A stretch of DNA of 64,000 bases from Arthonia radiata (taxonomy: Eukaryota > Ascomycota > Arthoniomycetes > Arthoniales > Arthoniaceae): the NCBI GenBank assembly GCA_002989075.1, contig PSQN01000016.1, positions 2,062,336-2,126,335 on the forward strand, read 5' to 3'. Position numbers and translations under genes: made by a program. The notes below the pieces were generated by a model, which worked only from the letters and a program-made list of their open reading frames with translations, did not search any database and was not told the origin of the DNA. Shown piece by piece: positions 1 through 12,949 of the stretch (its first letter is position 1; each line of letters starts with the position of its first letter).

Positions 1-443
1 TCCTACCAGCTGTCCCGGCCTAGAATAGAACAAGCCTTTTACCTAAAGGATCGGGCCTAGTAGCCCGGGCCTAGGACAAAAAGGAGCATTGCACGACCCG
101 TCTTAGACAGCTGGCCCGTAGTCTAAGACAACACGGGATAGACTGAGACTAACAGTTTTAGATAGACGGAATTACCGTCTTGTGCGGTAAGTTACGGGTT
201 ATCTGGCCCCTATCAAAAGAACAGATATCTAGTAAGTCCTGCACGGGCCGCTAGACTTAGATATATAAGCTAGGATCCCTCTAGAGGATTCTAGCTAACA
301 AGACAGACAACACAACAACAGCTTCTCTTTGTTACTGAGTATTGTACCTGTAACAAGCCTAAGTATTGCACTAGTCCCAAGCTAGTCTCGTCTTCCTACT
401 CTTTGTAGTAGTATCCTTCTTCTTCCCTGCACCCTTTTTAACA
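1..443 (+). repeat. Copia LTR, opposite orientation, cut by window edge
   Basis: This stretch is an inverted copy of 576-1084: the TATA-like segment, the pyrimidine-rich tract and the end (ctgcacc, T-run, AACA) match it read on the other strand. Its start lies outside the window. It is therefore an LTR of the same Copia family pointing the other way, either solo or belonging to an element further left. It faces the next LTR tail to tail across a 132-bp AT-rich spacer (444-575) in which I see nothing else. Confidence 0.85.
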
Positions 444-575
444 TAAATAAAGTAGACTCTTAATATACTAATTAAAATAGTAATACTACTAATATTAAAG
501 AAAACTCTATTAAATATAAGAGATAAGCGGTTTACTATAGTAATATTATTAATACTTAGCTCTTTACTTTACTAC

Positions 576-1084
576 TGTTAAAAAGGTGCAGGGAAGAAGA
601 AGAATACTACTACAAAGAGTAGGAAGACAAGACCAGCTTAAGACTGATGCAATACTTAGGCTTAGTATAGGTACAACACTTAGTAGCAAGGAGAAGCTGT
701 TGTTATATTGTCTGTCTTGTTAGCTAAAATTCTCTAGAGGAATCCTAGCTTATATATCTAAGTCTAGCGGCCTATATAGAACTTACTAAATATCTGTTCT
801 TTTAATAGAGGCTAGATAACCTATAACTTACCGTATAAGATAGTAATTCTGTTTATCTAAAACTATTAGTCTCTAAGTCTATTTTATATTGTTTTAGACT
901 ACGGGCCAGCTGTCTAGAACAGATCGTATAATACTCCTTTTTATCCTAAATCCGGGCTACTAGGCCCGACCCTTTAGGTAAAAGGCTTATTCTATTTTAG
1001 ACCGAGACAGCTAGTAGAACCTGTTCGATACTCTAAGCCCCTAGGGGTTCCGGCTAACCAGCTAGTTGGTTAATTTCCAATACA
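576..1084 (-). repeat. Copia 3' LTR
   Basis: 509 bp, bounded on the minus strand by TGTA...TAACA. The first ~265 bp match 36045-36309 directly, and the whole LTR matches 1-443 in inverted orientation. It contains a TATA-like stretch (tatataagct type) consistent with a promoter. The polypurine tract lies just inside the element at 1085-1091. Confidence 0.88.
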
Positions 1085-1127
1085 CCCTCTTAATCGACTA
1101 GTTATTTTAGTCGGATTGTAAGCTAAT

Positions 1128-1394
1128 TTAAGTTCTAAACGTTAGTATTTTAGCTAAGTCGATCGGTTTTGTTAAACCGTCTGCTAATTGTTCCTTTGTA
1201 GAAACGTATTTGAGCTCTGTTTGGCCTGCCTGAACGTTTTCTCTAACATAGTAATACTGTATATCAATATGCTTAAATTTAGCTCGGAAGGTAGGGTTTT
1301 TTGTAAGTTCTTTTGCCGAATTGCTGTCGGTAAGTAACAGTTTTACCGGTAAAACCGGGGTCTCCGGTCTAATTTGACCGGCTTGCCCGGGCAA
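1128..1394 (-). pseudogene. Copia RNase H / C-terminal Pol remnant
   Basis: The minus-strand frame shows the C-terminal RNase H signature of Ty1/Copia polyproteins: an HIDIQYYYVRE-type strand followed by KYVSTKEQLADGLTKP, the most conserved tail of Copia Pol. It lies just inside the 3' LTR, as expected. Reverse transcriptase remnants continue to about 2.8 kb on the same strand. Fossil, not functional. Confidence 0.9.
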
Positions 1395-3060
1395 ATATAT
1401 GCTTACCTGGTGCGTTAGAGCCCGCCAAGTCTTTTTATCCGCAGACTTTTTAAAAGTACCCGCTAAAACGGTAGTAATCGAATTTTCTTCGAAAATCCCA
1501 GACAGTTCGGTAGCAATTAATCGGATAAATAACTGTTCCTTTATAGCTTCTTTAAGGGCTATATATTCGGCCTCACAAGAGCTTAAGGCGACTATTTTTT
1601 GTAGCTTCGAATTTTAGCTAAGGGCTCCGTTTCTGAGTAGAAAGATATAGCCGGTAGTCGATCTCCTAGTACCAAGGTTTCCCCCCCAATCTGCGTTACA
1701 ATAGCCGGTTATACCGTCTATTGAGGGAGATTTATAGTAAAGGCTAAGGTTAAGAGTTTTATCTAAGTAAGCCTAAAGGCTACTTAAAACTCTCCAGTAC
1801 TCCTCGCTAGGATTCGATATGTACTAGGCTAGTAGGCTAGTTATAAAGGCAATATCGGGTCTTGTCTTTATTATTAGATACAAAATCGACCTAATTTGTT
1901 GCTAATAATTAGAAATATCGGCACTACTAGCCTAGTTAGGATTCGGTATCAATTTTGAGCCGACGGATTGCGGTATTTTTTCGGGCATTCGGCCGTTTTT
2001 CTTCAAGTATTTGGTTAAAATTTTAGCCAAATAAGTCGACTAATCTAGGCGAATCGTTTTCGCCGGGCGATTTTGGATAATTTTAATTTCTAGGAACTTA
2101 CTAACGTCTTCTAAGTTCTTAACCGTAAGAGTCTTATTTAGTTCCTAATAAATTCCAGAGATTGTTTCGATAGAATCGGATACAGCTAATATATTGTCTA
2201 CGTAGACGATTAAAATTGCCTGCTTTTTGGTTCTTTAAATATAAACCGACTAATTGAATACTAGGGGTTCGAAACCTATTCCCCTTAGTAATTCTCGAAG
2301 ATAGGCTTTCTACTATCGGCCGGCCTGTTTTAGACCGTAAAGGGCCTTCTTTATTTAATAAACTTTATTAGTTCCGTTAGATAGGCCAGTTGGTTGCTCG
2401 ATATAAACAATCTTGTCTAACTTTGCGTTAGAATAAGCTAATTTTACGTTCTATTGCTTTGTTTTTTAGTCTTTCTCTGCTACTAAGGCTAGTATAAGCC
2501 GATAGATAATTAAATTTACTATATTTACAAAGGTCTCTATAAAATTAAGGCCGGGTCTTTGCTGACAGCTCTTAGCTACCTAGCGGGCTTTAAAAATCGG
2601 CTCGCTCTTTGGAAGGTACTTAATCTTTAATACTTAGCGCCCTTTTAGCGCCTTTCTACCCGGCGTTAGCTCGATTAATATTTAAGTTTCTTAGTTAGCT
2701 AGCTCTTTGAGCTTCGACTATATTGTATTTAGCTAAGAAGGCCAATCCTTAGATACTCTTATTTCTTTTAAGTTATTAGGCTCTTTAATAACTGCGATTA
2801 AGGCCTGTTTAGCGTATTGTTCTAGGTTATTGTAGAACTCGTTAAACTAATTTTTATCGGCGTTTTTGTATATAAAATCTATTTTCTGGGCACAATCGAT
2901 ATCTACTCGGCCGAAGTCTTTAGTACTTCTATAATTTAACTCGGTAGAAAGGTTAGACTCGTTTAGAGCTCTAGTTTAGTATAGTTCTTATTTAGATTCG
3001 TCCGCTAGTTGTTAAGATATAGAGGAGGTATACTGTTTCTTATATAGAGGACTCCCTTCT

Positions 3061-3510
3061 TGTAACGCCGGTCGCTGGGAGGACCGAACTAAGGCTTACT
3101 TACCTTGTATACTTATCGACCTTGGTGGTAGGTGTCTCGTATGCTAGAGACTAAAAGATAGGAGAGGCGAGACAGATTATAGAGAGTAAGAGGGGCTTAA
3201 CTAAAGTAGACAGAAGGTAAAGTACGTTACTTAAATATAGTTAAGAAACTTGTATTCAAATATTAAGTTAACAGACTAAAGTTTATCCTAAGGTCGGCCA
3301 TTAGTCTAGCTATATAGTCTAAGGTACAAAGGTATGTCTCTCTGTGTTCGACGGTCTCGACACTTCCTTTGTCGCGTAGTCGGGATCCTATTGCGATATA
3401 GCGACGTTACCGACGTCGCTATATTAGGGTTATCGGGTATACTGTATAATGCTTTAATAAGGCTGGCTGCGCTTAGCCCTGTACTAGCCTAATACGGTAA
3501 GATTGTAATA
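3061..3510 (-). repeat. A1 3' LTR
   Basis: 450 bp, starting tgtaacgcc on the plus strand and ending in a tgtaata form of tgtaaca. Same length and alignable throughout with 33283-33732. The plus-strand left half is shared with the A2 LTRs; the right half (U3 of the minus-strand element) is different. It holds a perfect 12-bp-arm palindrome at 3396-3424. Confidence 0.95.
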
Positions 3511-3605
3511 TAAGGTCTCCTCTTTAAGGCTAGTCGTCCTCGACGGCCCTAGAGACATTAAAACCTCGTTGCCCCTCTATAGTAGATCTAGTTCTGTAAG
3601 TTGTT

Positions 3606-4180
3606 ATACTTAAAGTTAAGAAAGTCCCTAACGCTAACAAAGCGCTTAAGATTAATACCATCCTTACTAAAGTCTGTGGTCGGGAGATGCCTCTATGTTC
3701 TTGCTGTACTCTTCTAGGCGAGAAGTGTGTCCTAAAGTCGGGAAAGGTATCGTATTTTGTATATATTTGCGACAAGAAGTCGTGTAATGTTCGTCCGTCG
3801 TTAGAGGATAGTTAGTTTCTATCTTACGTCTATCTTTAGTGTAAGCCTAACTTATTTTAGCTCAGAGTATCCGTTCTCAGTACTTACAAGTGTTGGATAC
3901 CCTTTAGAGGCAACGTAAGCGTTTAACGGAAGAGAAGGAAGTTGTTCGTGCAGCGAAAAGGCAGCGTAAAGTTATTAAAGCGGCGGTTGTAGGTTCGAAG
4001 AAGGAGCTCGAGAGGTTACGTATCTAGACGCAGAACAAAATAAATTAGAATAACATATTGTTTAAAGAAGAATAGCTGGCGGCTATATTTAGTAGTAATA
4101 TCGTAGATATACTAAGTAGTTTAAGTATAGATTTTCGTAACGATCTGTTTCCGGAGTTAGGTAGTAGGCCACTAACATAG
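3606..4180 (+). pseudogene. A1 antisense accessory ORF remnant (Cys-rich head, coiled coil)
   Basis: Plus-strand coding-like sequence between the A1 3' LTR and the end of pol, colinear with the better preserved A2 copy at 8555-9130. Near 3687 it begins MPLC and continues with a cysteine spacing like the A2 copy. Downstream is a Lys/Arg/Glu-rich stretch, and the end aligns with the end of the A2 reading frame. It runs opposite to gag-pol. Fossil copy. Confidence 0.55.
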
Positions 4181-4433
4181 TAGACTGGTTTGTTTGTAGA
4201 TAACCTAGATGCTAGTAAGGTACATTAGGTAGTAAATTAGAGTGTTAGTATTGCTACGACCGACTAATATTTTAGTTCTAATATCGTCGAATAGTGTTTT
4301 TATAGTTAGTTAGGTTTCGTTTCGGTTCCCATTAATTTTTGTGTTCGGAATATTCTTTCTACTTTATAAGATACTGTCGTTTGCCTCGGTATCTTCTATA
4401 GGCTTAAATCGTTTCGACCTTATACTTAGGTTC

Positions 4434-7400
4434 TTAATTGTTAGAAAGGATTTCTAGGTTAGGTCGTTCTACTTCTCGGAAGTAGGCTGGTTCTAACAGC
4501 GCTACGTAGAATACAGAATATATTTTTATTGTCTTTGAGAGTTTAAGTTTAAATATTATAGATTCTAATTGCTGTAAGATTTTAAACGGTTCTGTCTTAG
4601 TATAGTCGAGTTTTTTGCTTAGTCTGATAGTTTTTATATTTCTTATAAGCAAGTAAGCTCTTCTCCCCTCTTTTATGCTTGTATTTAGGATAGTTCTTAA
4701 TTTATTATACTATCTCCTTGTTCGTTCGTTAATAAACTCGCTGTTAGTCTTTAACTGCTAGTACAGGGTCTTTATATTCGTTGCTATTCGTGTAGCAGTA
4801 TCGTTTTCTGTAGTGTTTTATAGTTGTCTGCCCTAAAGAGGGTAATAGCCGTATAAGATATAGAACGGTGTCGTTTTAGTCGTATCGTTTTTCGTATCGT
4901 TGTGCGTTGCTTGCGCTACTAGCAGTAATTATACCTAGTCGTTCTGCTGGTAGTTAATGTATGCCCAGAGATACTGTTTTAGTGTTTAATTTGTTTGTTC
5001 TGTCTGTCCGTCTGTTTGTAGATAGAACAACGTTAATATCTTTTATTTTGTTTCTAGCTGTTGTATCAGGGATATTTAAAATCGTAAGACGAATTTCTAA
5101 TCTCTGTCCGAGACAATTCTTTATGGTTAACTATAGTTTGCTAGGATAATCTAAAGGAAGGTATATACTAACTGTTCTAAGTTGCTAGCTTCCTTGTAAG
5201 GTACGAAGTACGCGTACTTTGTAAGTTTGTCGCATATAACCAGAATAGCGTCGTAAGCTACTCCTATAAGTAAATTCTTGGAGGTTGGTAGCTTAGTAAT
5301 AAAGTCTAGTAAGACTGTATACTATAGTCTCTCGGGTATCTTTAGTAGTTGTAGTTTACTGTATAGTAAATGCCTCGGGTGCTTAGTTCTTGCGTATACG
5401 TCGTATTCTTAGATATAATTCTCGACGTAATGTTAAATTCTCGGGATGTAGTAGGTTTGTATAATCTTTTTAATAGTGTTGTCGATACTCTTGTGTCTCT
5501 TCGTTGGGTTATTATAAAAGTTACTGATAATGTGTCGGATTAGATTCCTTAGGACGTAGATTTTGCCTTAGAATTCGTAATATCCCTTATTGTTCTTAGT
5601 TAATTCTAGGTGTCGTTTCTCGTTTTCTTAGTAAGTTTTAGGGTCGTTTAGGATATCTAGGATTCAGCTGTCTGGTTTAATAACAAACTTAGTTATTATA
5701 GCTAATTAATTGTATCTAATCTCGTTATTGTGTTCTTAGAATATTATATACTCGACGTATTTCTTATTATTAAGGTAATCTAGTCGTTAGCTTAAGGCGT
5801 CGGCTCTATCGTTCTTAGAACCCTTTTTGTAGGTAATAATAAAGTTGTATAGAGCTATAGTCTTTAATTATCTAACTTATCTGCGGTTAAGTTTCTTTGT
5901 TGTCGTAAAATAAGTTAGATTCTTATAGTCTATATATACTATAATTGTATAGTTTGCTCCTTCTAAGTAAGCTCGCTATATTTTAAATACTGCTATAATA
6001 GCTAAAAGTTCTTTATTGTAAATATCGTAGTTCTGTTCTGTAGATAATATTTTTCTTGAGTAGAAAGCTACTGGTCTAAGCTTTCTTTCCTTATTATTTT
6101 AACTTATATATACTTCAATTGTATAGTCTAACGCGTCTGTTTCTATAATAATCGGTAGGTTAGGGTCGAATATTGCTAGTACAGGCCTAATTTTAAAAGC
6201 TTCTTTAAGCTCTTTAAATGCTGATTGTTCTTTTTGCGTCCAGAAGAATCCTATCGATTATTTTGTCTGTTAAGACAGCGGTGCTGTAATTCGGCTAAAG
6301 TTGGATATCTATTATCTATAGTAGTTAGCAAAACTAAGAAACTATTACAATTATTTTATATTCTTTAGTGTAGGTTAGATTAGAACAGATTAGATCTTTA
6401 AATCTTCTATTTAGAGACTGTACTCGGTAATTATAAATCTAAGAAATTCGACGGATTGTTAGTAGAACTAGGTTTTCTTGATATTAATTTGTAAATCGGT
6501 ACGCGCTAATCTTTCTAATACCTTCTTAATATATTTTTTATGTTCTTCTAGTATACAGCTATATACTAAGATATTGTCTAGATAAGTAGTTATAAATATA
6601 TCTAGGTAATCGCTAAGTATATTGTTAATTAGTTTCTAAAATAATACTAGAGCGTTTATTAGTCTAAAGAGTATAACATAATACTTAAAAAGTCTGTATC
6701 TGGTATAGAAGGCTGTTTTCTATTCTTTACCTTTCTTTATACGAATTAGGTTGTATGCTCCTCGTAGATTAAACTTAGTAAACTATTGCACGTTATACAA
6801 TCGATCTATTATTTTGTCGATACGTAGTAAAGAGTATCGATTTTTAATAGTTATTCCGTTTAGTTGTCTATAATCTACGTAAAGTTGTAGTTTGCTATTC
6901 TTCTTTAGTACAAAGAGTATCGGGTATTCGGCTAGTAATATTAACTTCCAGATAAATTCTTTCTTAAGGTTCTTATTAAGATAATCGCGGAGCGCTTAAT
7001 TTTCTACTTCTAATAGAGAGTATATTAGACCGAATATTAGCGTTTTGCCTTCTTGTAAAGGTATTGTATAATCCTACGGTTTGTGTTCTAGGAGAGCTGA
7101 GTCCGGCTCAGCTTCTTTAAACAGGTGTTAGAATTAATTATATTCCTCTAGTATCTTAGTAATCAACTAAGTACTTGTTGTCGTATAGAATCGTTGACGT
7201 ACAGTCGTCTTTTGTTTATACTTGCGTGTAGTTAGCTATAGACGAGATACTACGTTAGACTTCTCTCGTAGGATGTCTAAATGTCGGAGTATAGTAGTAC
7301 TAACCTGCGTAAGTTTCTTATCGCGCTCCTTATCTTTACTACTAAAATTAGCTTATAGGGTATCTGTTCCGTAGAACGACTCTTGTTTAGAGTACTTGTA

Positions 7401-7976
7401 CCTAGTAAAGAGGAGTTTTTTAATTCTCTAATCTACTTTTAGGTTATATTGTTGTAACTAAGGTATACCTAGTACAGCGTAGTGCTAGTTAATATTTACG
7501 ATATTATAAGTAATTTCTTCCTAATAGTTCTTAATTGTTATATCTATTAGCAAAGTCTTGTAGTCGACTCTTTTTTCTGCCCCTTAAAATCTAGACAGTG
7601 CGTAGGGTAATTTCTTCTTTTGTGTTTATATTTAATATTCCTTAACGCAGCGTATTAAGATAAAGTTGCTTATTACACCTAAATTAATTATAACTTTAAT
7701 GTTTCTATAGTTTATTGTTGCCCGAGTGTGTAGGTATGTTCTATAGACAGCCGAGCTCGTATAGAGCTAGACTTTTAGAGAGTCTAACCGTTGAATAGGC
7801 CGGTACTACTGCCCTTAAAGTAGTTAACTTAGTCTTTTCTCTGTTAATTATATACGTTCTAGAGTATTTTAGATATTAGAACCTATTGTCGGTTAATTTG
7901 CTATAAGAATGCCTGTATAAGGTGTTCTAGTACTGCTTTTATTATAACGTCTGGTCTATTGTTTACAATCCCTGCT
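4434..7976 (-). pseudogene. A1 Pol remnant (RT, RNase H, integrase)
   Basis: At 4434-4652 the minus frame reads like the integrase C-terminal segment that precedes a chromodomain in chromoviruses (KLDYTKTEPFKILQQL, then VFYVALLEPAY). Reverse transcriptase with the YLDDIL-type catalytic strand lies near 6561-6587. A2 is inserted at 7976/7977. Colinear with A2 Pol at 9.2-12.9 kb. Heavily broken. Confidence 0.85.
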
Positions 7977-8448
7977 TGTAACGCCGGTCGCTGGGAGGAC
8001 CGAACTAAGGCTCACTTACCTTGTATACTTGTCGACCTTGGTGGTAGGTGTCTTGTGTACTAGAGACTAAAAGATAGGAGAGGCGAGACAGATTATAGAG
8101 GGTAAGAGGGGCTTAACTAAAGTAGATAGAAGGTAAAGCACGTTATCTAAATATAGTTAAGAAACTTATATTTAGATGTTAAGTTAATAGACTAAAGTCT
8201 ATTTAAAGGTTGGCTATTAGTCTAGCTATATAGTTTAAGGTACATAGAGAGAGTTCCTTTATGTTTGCTAACCTAACAATGCCTATATCGGGTTTATAGG
8301 GAATGTAGGCCTTTATAGCCGTCTTGTTCGATAATGCCTACGACGGGTTTATAGGCTTAGTCGGAAATAATGCTAGTAGGGCTAAGATAACTGGCGGTGG
8401 TTAATGCTTAGGTGTGCGCTAGACCGTCTAGAGCTGGTATTCGTAATA
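7977..8448 (-). repeat. A2 3' LTR
   Basis: 472 bp, tgtaacgcc to gtaata (RIP form of gtaaca) on the plus strand; same length as 14849-15320. The left half is nearly identical to the A1 LTRs; the right half is unrelated to A1 and holds a ~23-bp motif (aatgcctayrnCGGGTTTATAGG type) repeated at 8278-8300 and 8333-8355. Confidence 0.95.
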
Positions 8449-8554
8449 CAATCCCCCCTCTTCTAGTTAAATCGTTCTTAATTGACTCTCAGCCTTTCAA
8501 ACATCTATAAGTTGCGTTTCGTCCCTCCTTTTCGTAACTAATCTGTAAGTCGCT

Positions 8555-9130
8555 ATGCCTCGCATAAAGTCTGTTGCTGCGGGTCCTAATAAAAAGTATA
8601 GTTAATACCTGTTAATTAAAGCTTGCGGTATCGAAATGCCTCCTTGTTTTAGATGTGTATCGACCAAGGAAAGATGTGTGGTTCAGTCTAGGAAGGCGAC
8701 GTGTTCGGTATATACTCGGGATAGAAAGAGTTGTAATTTACGGGTATCAATAGCAGATAGTATACCTTATCAGTATCCTTTTGTAGTAACTAGAACTAAC
8801 TTAATTGCAGCGCGTTCGGTTTACTCTCAATACTTCTCTTAGTCGGCTACCCTTTAGCGCGCGAAGAGCTAATTGCGTACGTCAAAGGCTCAGGCAGCAG
8901 CGTTGGTTGCAGCTATGCAGCGTAACCGATCTAAGGTCCGGAAGTTGAAAGAGGAGGTTAAGAAGACTCGTACGCGGGTAGCAGCGAAGTTAGCTCGGAA
9001 TAAGTTGTTGAAGCAAGAAGAGTTTGCTGCGTCGATAGCTAGTAATAATATATTTAAATGTCTAAGCGGGTTATCTGTTGACTTTCGAAGTAACTCCTAC
9101 CCGGTGTTAGGTAGTAGTCCTATAACATAG
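8555..9130 (+). pseudogene. A2 antisense accessory ORF with Zn2Cys6-like head
   Basis: One plus-strand frame is recognisable from 8555 to 9130, between the 3' LTR and the end of pol and opposite to gag-pol. At 8636 it reads MPPCFRCVSTKERC, then further cysteines. The spacing (C-x2-C-x6-C-x8-C ... x6-C) resembles the fungal Zn(II)2Cys6 binuclear cluster. From 8873 to about 9030 follows an Ala/Lys/Arg/Glu-rich segment (RSKVRKLKEEVKKTRTRVAA) that would form a basic coiled coil. This order, zinc cluster then coiled coil, is that of fungal DNA-binding regulators. Codon use is less AT-biased than the flanks. Broken fossil; the DNA-binding role is inference. Confidence 0.65.
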
Positions 9131-9199
9131 TAGGCTGGTTCGTTTAAGAGTGATCTAGGTGCCAGCGAGGTACACCAGATAGTAGATTAGGGTGTTAAT

Positions 9200-12100
9200 A
9201 CTACTACGACCGATTAATATTCTAGTCTCAATATTGTTAAATAGTGTCTTTATAGTTAGTTAGGTTTTATTCTAGTTTCTATTAATTTTTATATTCGGAA
9301 TATCCTTTCTACTTTATAAGATACTGTCGTTTGCCTTGGTATTGTCTATAAGCTCGGATCGTTTCGACCTTATACTCGAGTTCTTGATTGTTAGAAAGGA
9401 TTTCTAGGTTGGGTCGTTCTACTTCTCGAGAGTAGGCTGGTTCTAACAGCGCTACGTAGAATACAGAATGTATTCTTATTGTTTTCGGGAGTTTGAGTTT
9501 AAAGGTTACAGGTCCTAATTGCTGTAAGATTTTAAACGGTCTTGTCTTAGTATAGTTAAGTTTTTTGCTTAGTCTAACGGTTTTTAAGTTCCTTATAAGC
9601 AAGTAAGCTCTTCCCTCCTCTTTTATGCCTGTATTTAGGGTCGTTCTTGACTTATTATATTATTTTCTCGTTCGTTCTGTAATAAACTCGCTGTCAGACT
9701 TTAACTGCCGGTACAGGTATCTTATGTTTATAGCTATTCGCGTAGCCGATTCGTTCTCTATAGTATTTTATAGTTATCTTCCTTAAAGAGGGTGATAGCT
9801 ATATAAGGCGTAAAACGGAGTTATCTTGGTTATATCGTTCTTTGTATCGTTGTACACTGCTTGCGCTACTAATAACAACTGTACCTAGTCGTTTTGCTGG
9901 TAGTTAATGTATGCCTGTAGATACTGTTCTAATGTCTAATTCGTTCGTTCTATTTGTCCGTCTGTTTGCGGATAAAATAACGTAGACATCTTTTGTTTTG
10001 TTCCCAGTTATTGTATTAGGGATATTTAAAATCGTAAGACGAATTTCTAGTCTCTGTCCAAGACAATTCTTTGCGGTTAACTATAGTTTGCCAGGATAAT
10101 CCGAAGGAATGTATATACCAATTATTCTAAGTTGCTGGCTTCCTTGTAAGGTACGAAATACGCGTATTTTGTTAGTTTGTCGCATATAACGAGAATAGCG
10201 TCGTAAGCTACTCCTGTAAGTAGATCCTTAGATGTTGGTAGTTTAGTTATAAAGTTCAGTAAGACTATATACTATAGTCTCTTAGGTGTTTCTAGTAGTT
10301 GTAGTTTACCGTATAGTAAATACCTTGGGTGCTTAGTTCTTGCGTATATATCGTATTTTTGGATATAATTCTCGACGTAGTGTCGGATTCTCGGGATATA
10401 GTACGTTCGTGTAATCTTTTTAATAGTATTATCGATACCCTTGTGTCTCTTTGTTGGGTTATCGTGGAAGTTACTAATAATATGCTGGATTAGATTCCTC
10501 GGAACGTAGATTTTGCCTTAAAATTCGTAACAGCCTTTGTTGTTCTTAGTTAGTCCTAGGTGTCGTTTCTCGTTTTTCTAGTAGGTTTTAGGGTCGTTCA
10601 GGATGTCCGGGATTCGGCTGTCTGGTTCGATAACAAACTCGGTCGTTATAGCCAATTAATTGTATCTAATCTTATTATTGTGTTCTTAGAATATTGCGTG
10701 TTCGACGTGTTCCTTGTTATTGAGGTAATCTGGACGTCAGCTTAGAGCGTCGGCTCTATCGTTCTTAGAACCCTTTTTGTAGGTAATAATAAAGTTGTAT
10801 AGAGCTATAGTTTCTAACTATCTAACTTATCTGCGGTTAAGTTTCTTTGTTGTTGTAAAGTAAGTTAGATTCTTGTAGTCCGTGTATACTATAATTATAT
10901 AGTTTGCTTCTTTCAGGTAAGCTCGCTATATTTCGAATGCTGCTATAATAGCTAAAAGCTCTTTATTGTAAATATCGTAGTTCTATTCTGTAGGTAACAT
11001 TTTTCTTGAGTAGAAAGCTACTGGTCTAAGCTTTCTTTCTTTATTGTTTTAACTTATATATGCTCCAATTATATAGTCTAACGCGTCTATTTCTATAATA
11101 ATCGGTAGGTTAGAGTCGAATATTGCTAGTACGGGCTCGATCTTAAAAGCTTCCTTAAGCTCTTTAAATACTAATTGTTCTTTTTGCGTCTTGGAGAATT
11201 CTATCGATTGTTTTGTCTGTTAAGACAGCGGTGCTATAATTCGGTTAAAGTTGGATATCTATCGCCTGTAGTAGTTGGCAAAACTAAGAAACTGTTGCAA
11301 TTATTTTATATTCTTTAGTATAGACTAGGTTAGAACAGATTAAATCTTCGAATCTTCTATTTAGAGACTGTACTCGGTAATTATAAATCTAAGAAATTCG
11401 ACGGATTGTTAATAGAACTATATTTTCTTAATATCGATTTGTAAATCGGCACGCGCTAATCTTTTTAATACCTTCTTAATATATTTCTTATATTCTTCTA
11501 GTGTACAGCTATATACTAGAATATCGTTTAGATAAGCAGTTATAAATATGTCTAGGTAATCGCTAAGTATATTGTTAATTAGTTTCTAAAAAGATACTGG
11601 TACGTTTATTAGCCTAAAAGGTATAACGCAATACTCAAAAAGTCCGTATCTGGTATAGAAGGCCGTTTTCTATTCTTCACCTTTCTTTATATAGATTAGA
11701 TTGTATGCTCCTTGTAGGTCAAACTTAGTAAACTATTGCGCGTCGTACAATCGGTCTGTTATTTTATCGATGCGTAGTAAAGAGTATCAGTTTTTAATAG
11801 TTACCCTGTTTAGTTGTCTATAATCTACGTAGAGTCGTAGTTTGCTATTCTTCTTTAGTACGAAGAGTATCGGGTATCCGGCTAGTAATATTAATTTCCG
11901 AATAAATCTTTTCTTAAGATTTTTATTAAGATAGTCGCGGAGCGCTTAATTTTCTACTTCTAATAGAGAGTATATTAGACTAAATGTTAGCGTCTTACCT
12001 TCTTATAAAGGTATTGTATAATCCTACGGTTTGTGTTCTAAGAGAGCTGAGTTCGGCTCAGCTTCCTTAAATAGATATTAGAATTAATCGTATTCCTCTA

Positions 12101-12935
12101 GTATCTTAGTAATTAACTGTATACCTATTGTCGTATAGAATCGTTGGCGTATAGTCGTCTTTTGTTTATACTTGCGTGTAGTTAGCTACAGACGAGATAC
12201 TGCGTTAGACTCCTCTCGTAAGATATCTAAATGTCGGAGTGTAGTGGTACTAATCCGCGTAAGTTCTTTATTACGCTCCTTATCCTTACTACTAAAATTA
12301 GCTTATAGGGTATTTATTCTGCAGAACGACTCTTATTTAGAGTACTTGTACCTAGTAAAGAGGAGTTTCTTAGTTCTCTAATCTACTTCTAGGTTATATC
12401 GTTATAACTAAGGTATATCTAGTATAGCGCGGTACTAGTTAATATCTACGATATTATAAGTAATTTCTTTCTAATAGTTCTTAATTATTATATCTATTGG
12501 CAAAGTCTCGTAGTCGACTCTTTCCTCTACTCCTTAAAATCTAGATAGTACGTAGAGTAATTTCTTCTTTCGTATTTATATCTAGTACTCCTTAACACAG
12601 CGTATTGAGATAAAGTTGCCTGTTGCGTCTAAATCGATTATAATTTTAATGTTTCTGTAGTTTATTGTTGCCCAAGTGTGTAGATATGTTTTGTAGGTAG
12701 CTAAGCTCGCGCAGAGCTAGACTCCTAGAGGGTCTAACCGTTGGACGGGCCGGTACTACTGCCCTCGAAGTAGTCGGCCTAGTCTTTTTTCTGTTGATTG
12801 TATACGTTCTAGAGTATTTTAGATATCGAAACCTATTATCGGTTAATTTGCTATAAGAATGCCTGTATAAGGTGTTCTAGTACTACTTTTATTATAACGT
12901 CTAGTTTATCGTTTACGATCTCTGCTTTAATTATA
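9200..12935 (-). pseudogene. A2 Pol remnant (PR-RT-RH-INT-chromodomain)
   Basis: At 9309-9602 the minus frame gives integrase C-terminal sequence (KLNYTKTRPFKILQQLGPV, then VFYVALLEPAY) running into a chromodomain start (YKVETIRAYRQYQGKRQYL). The reverse transcriptase active-site strand is at 11511-11537, followed by a LxRADLQID-like thumb region. This is a chromovirus-type Gypsy Pol. Broken by many lesions. Confidence 0.88.
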
Positions 12936-12949
12936 CAACTATTACTAAT

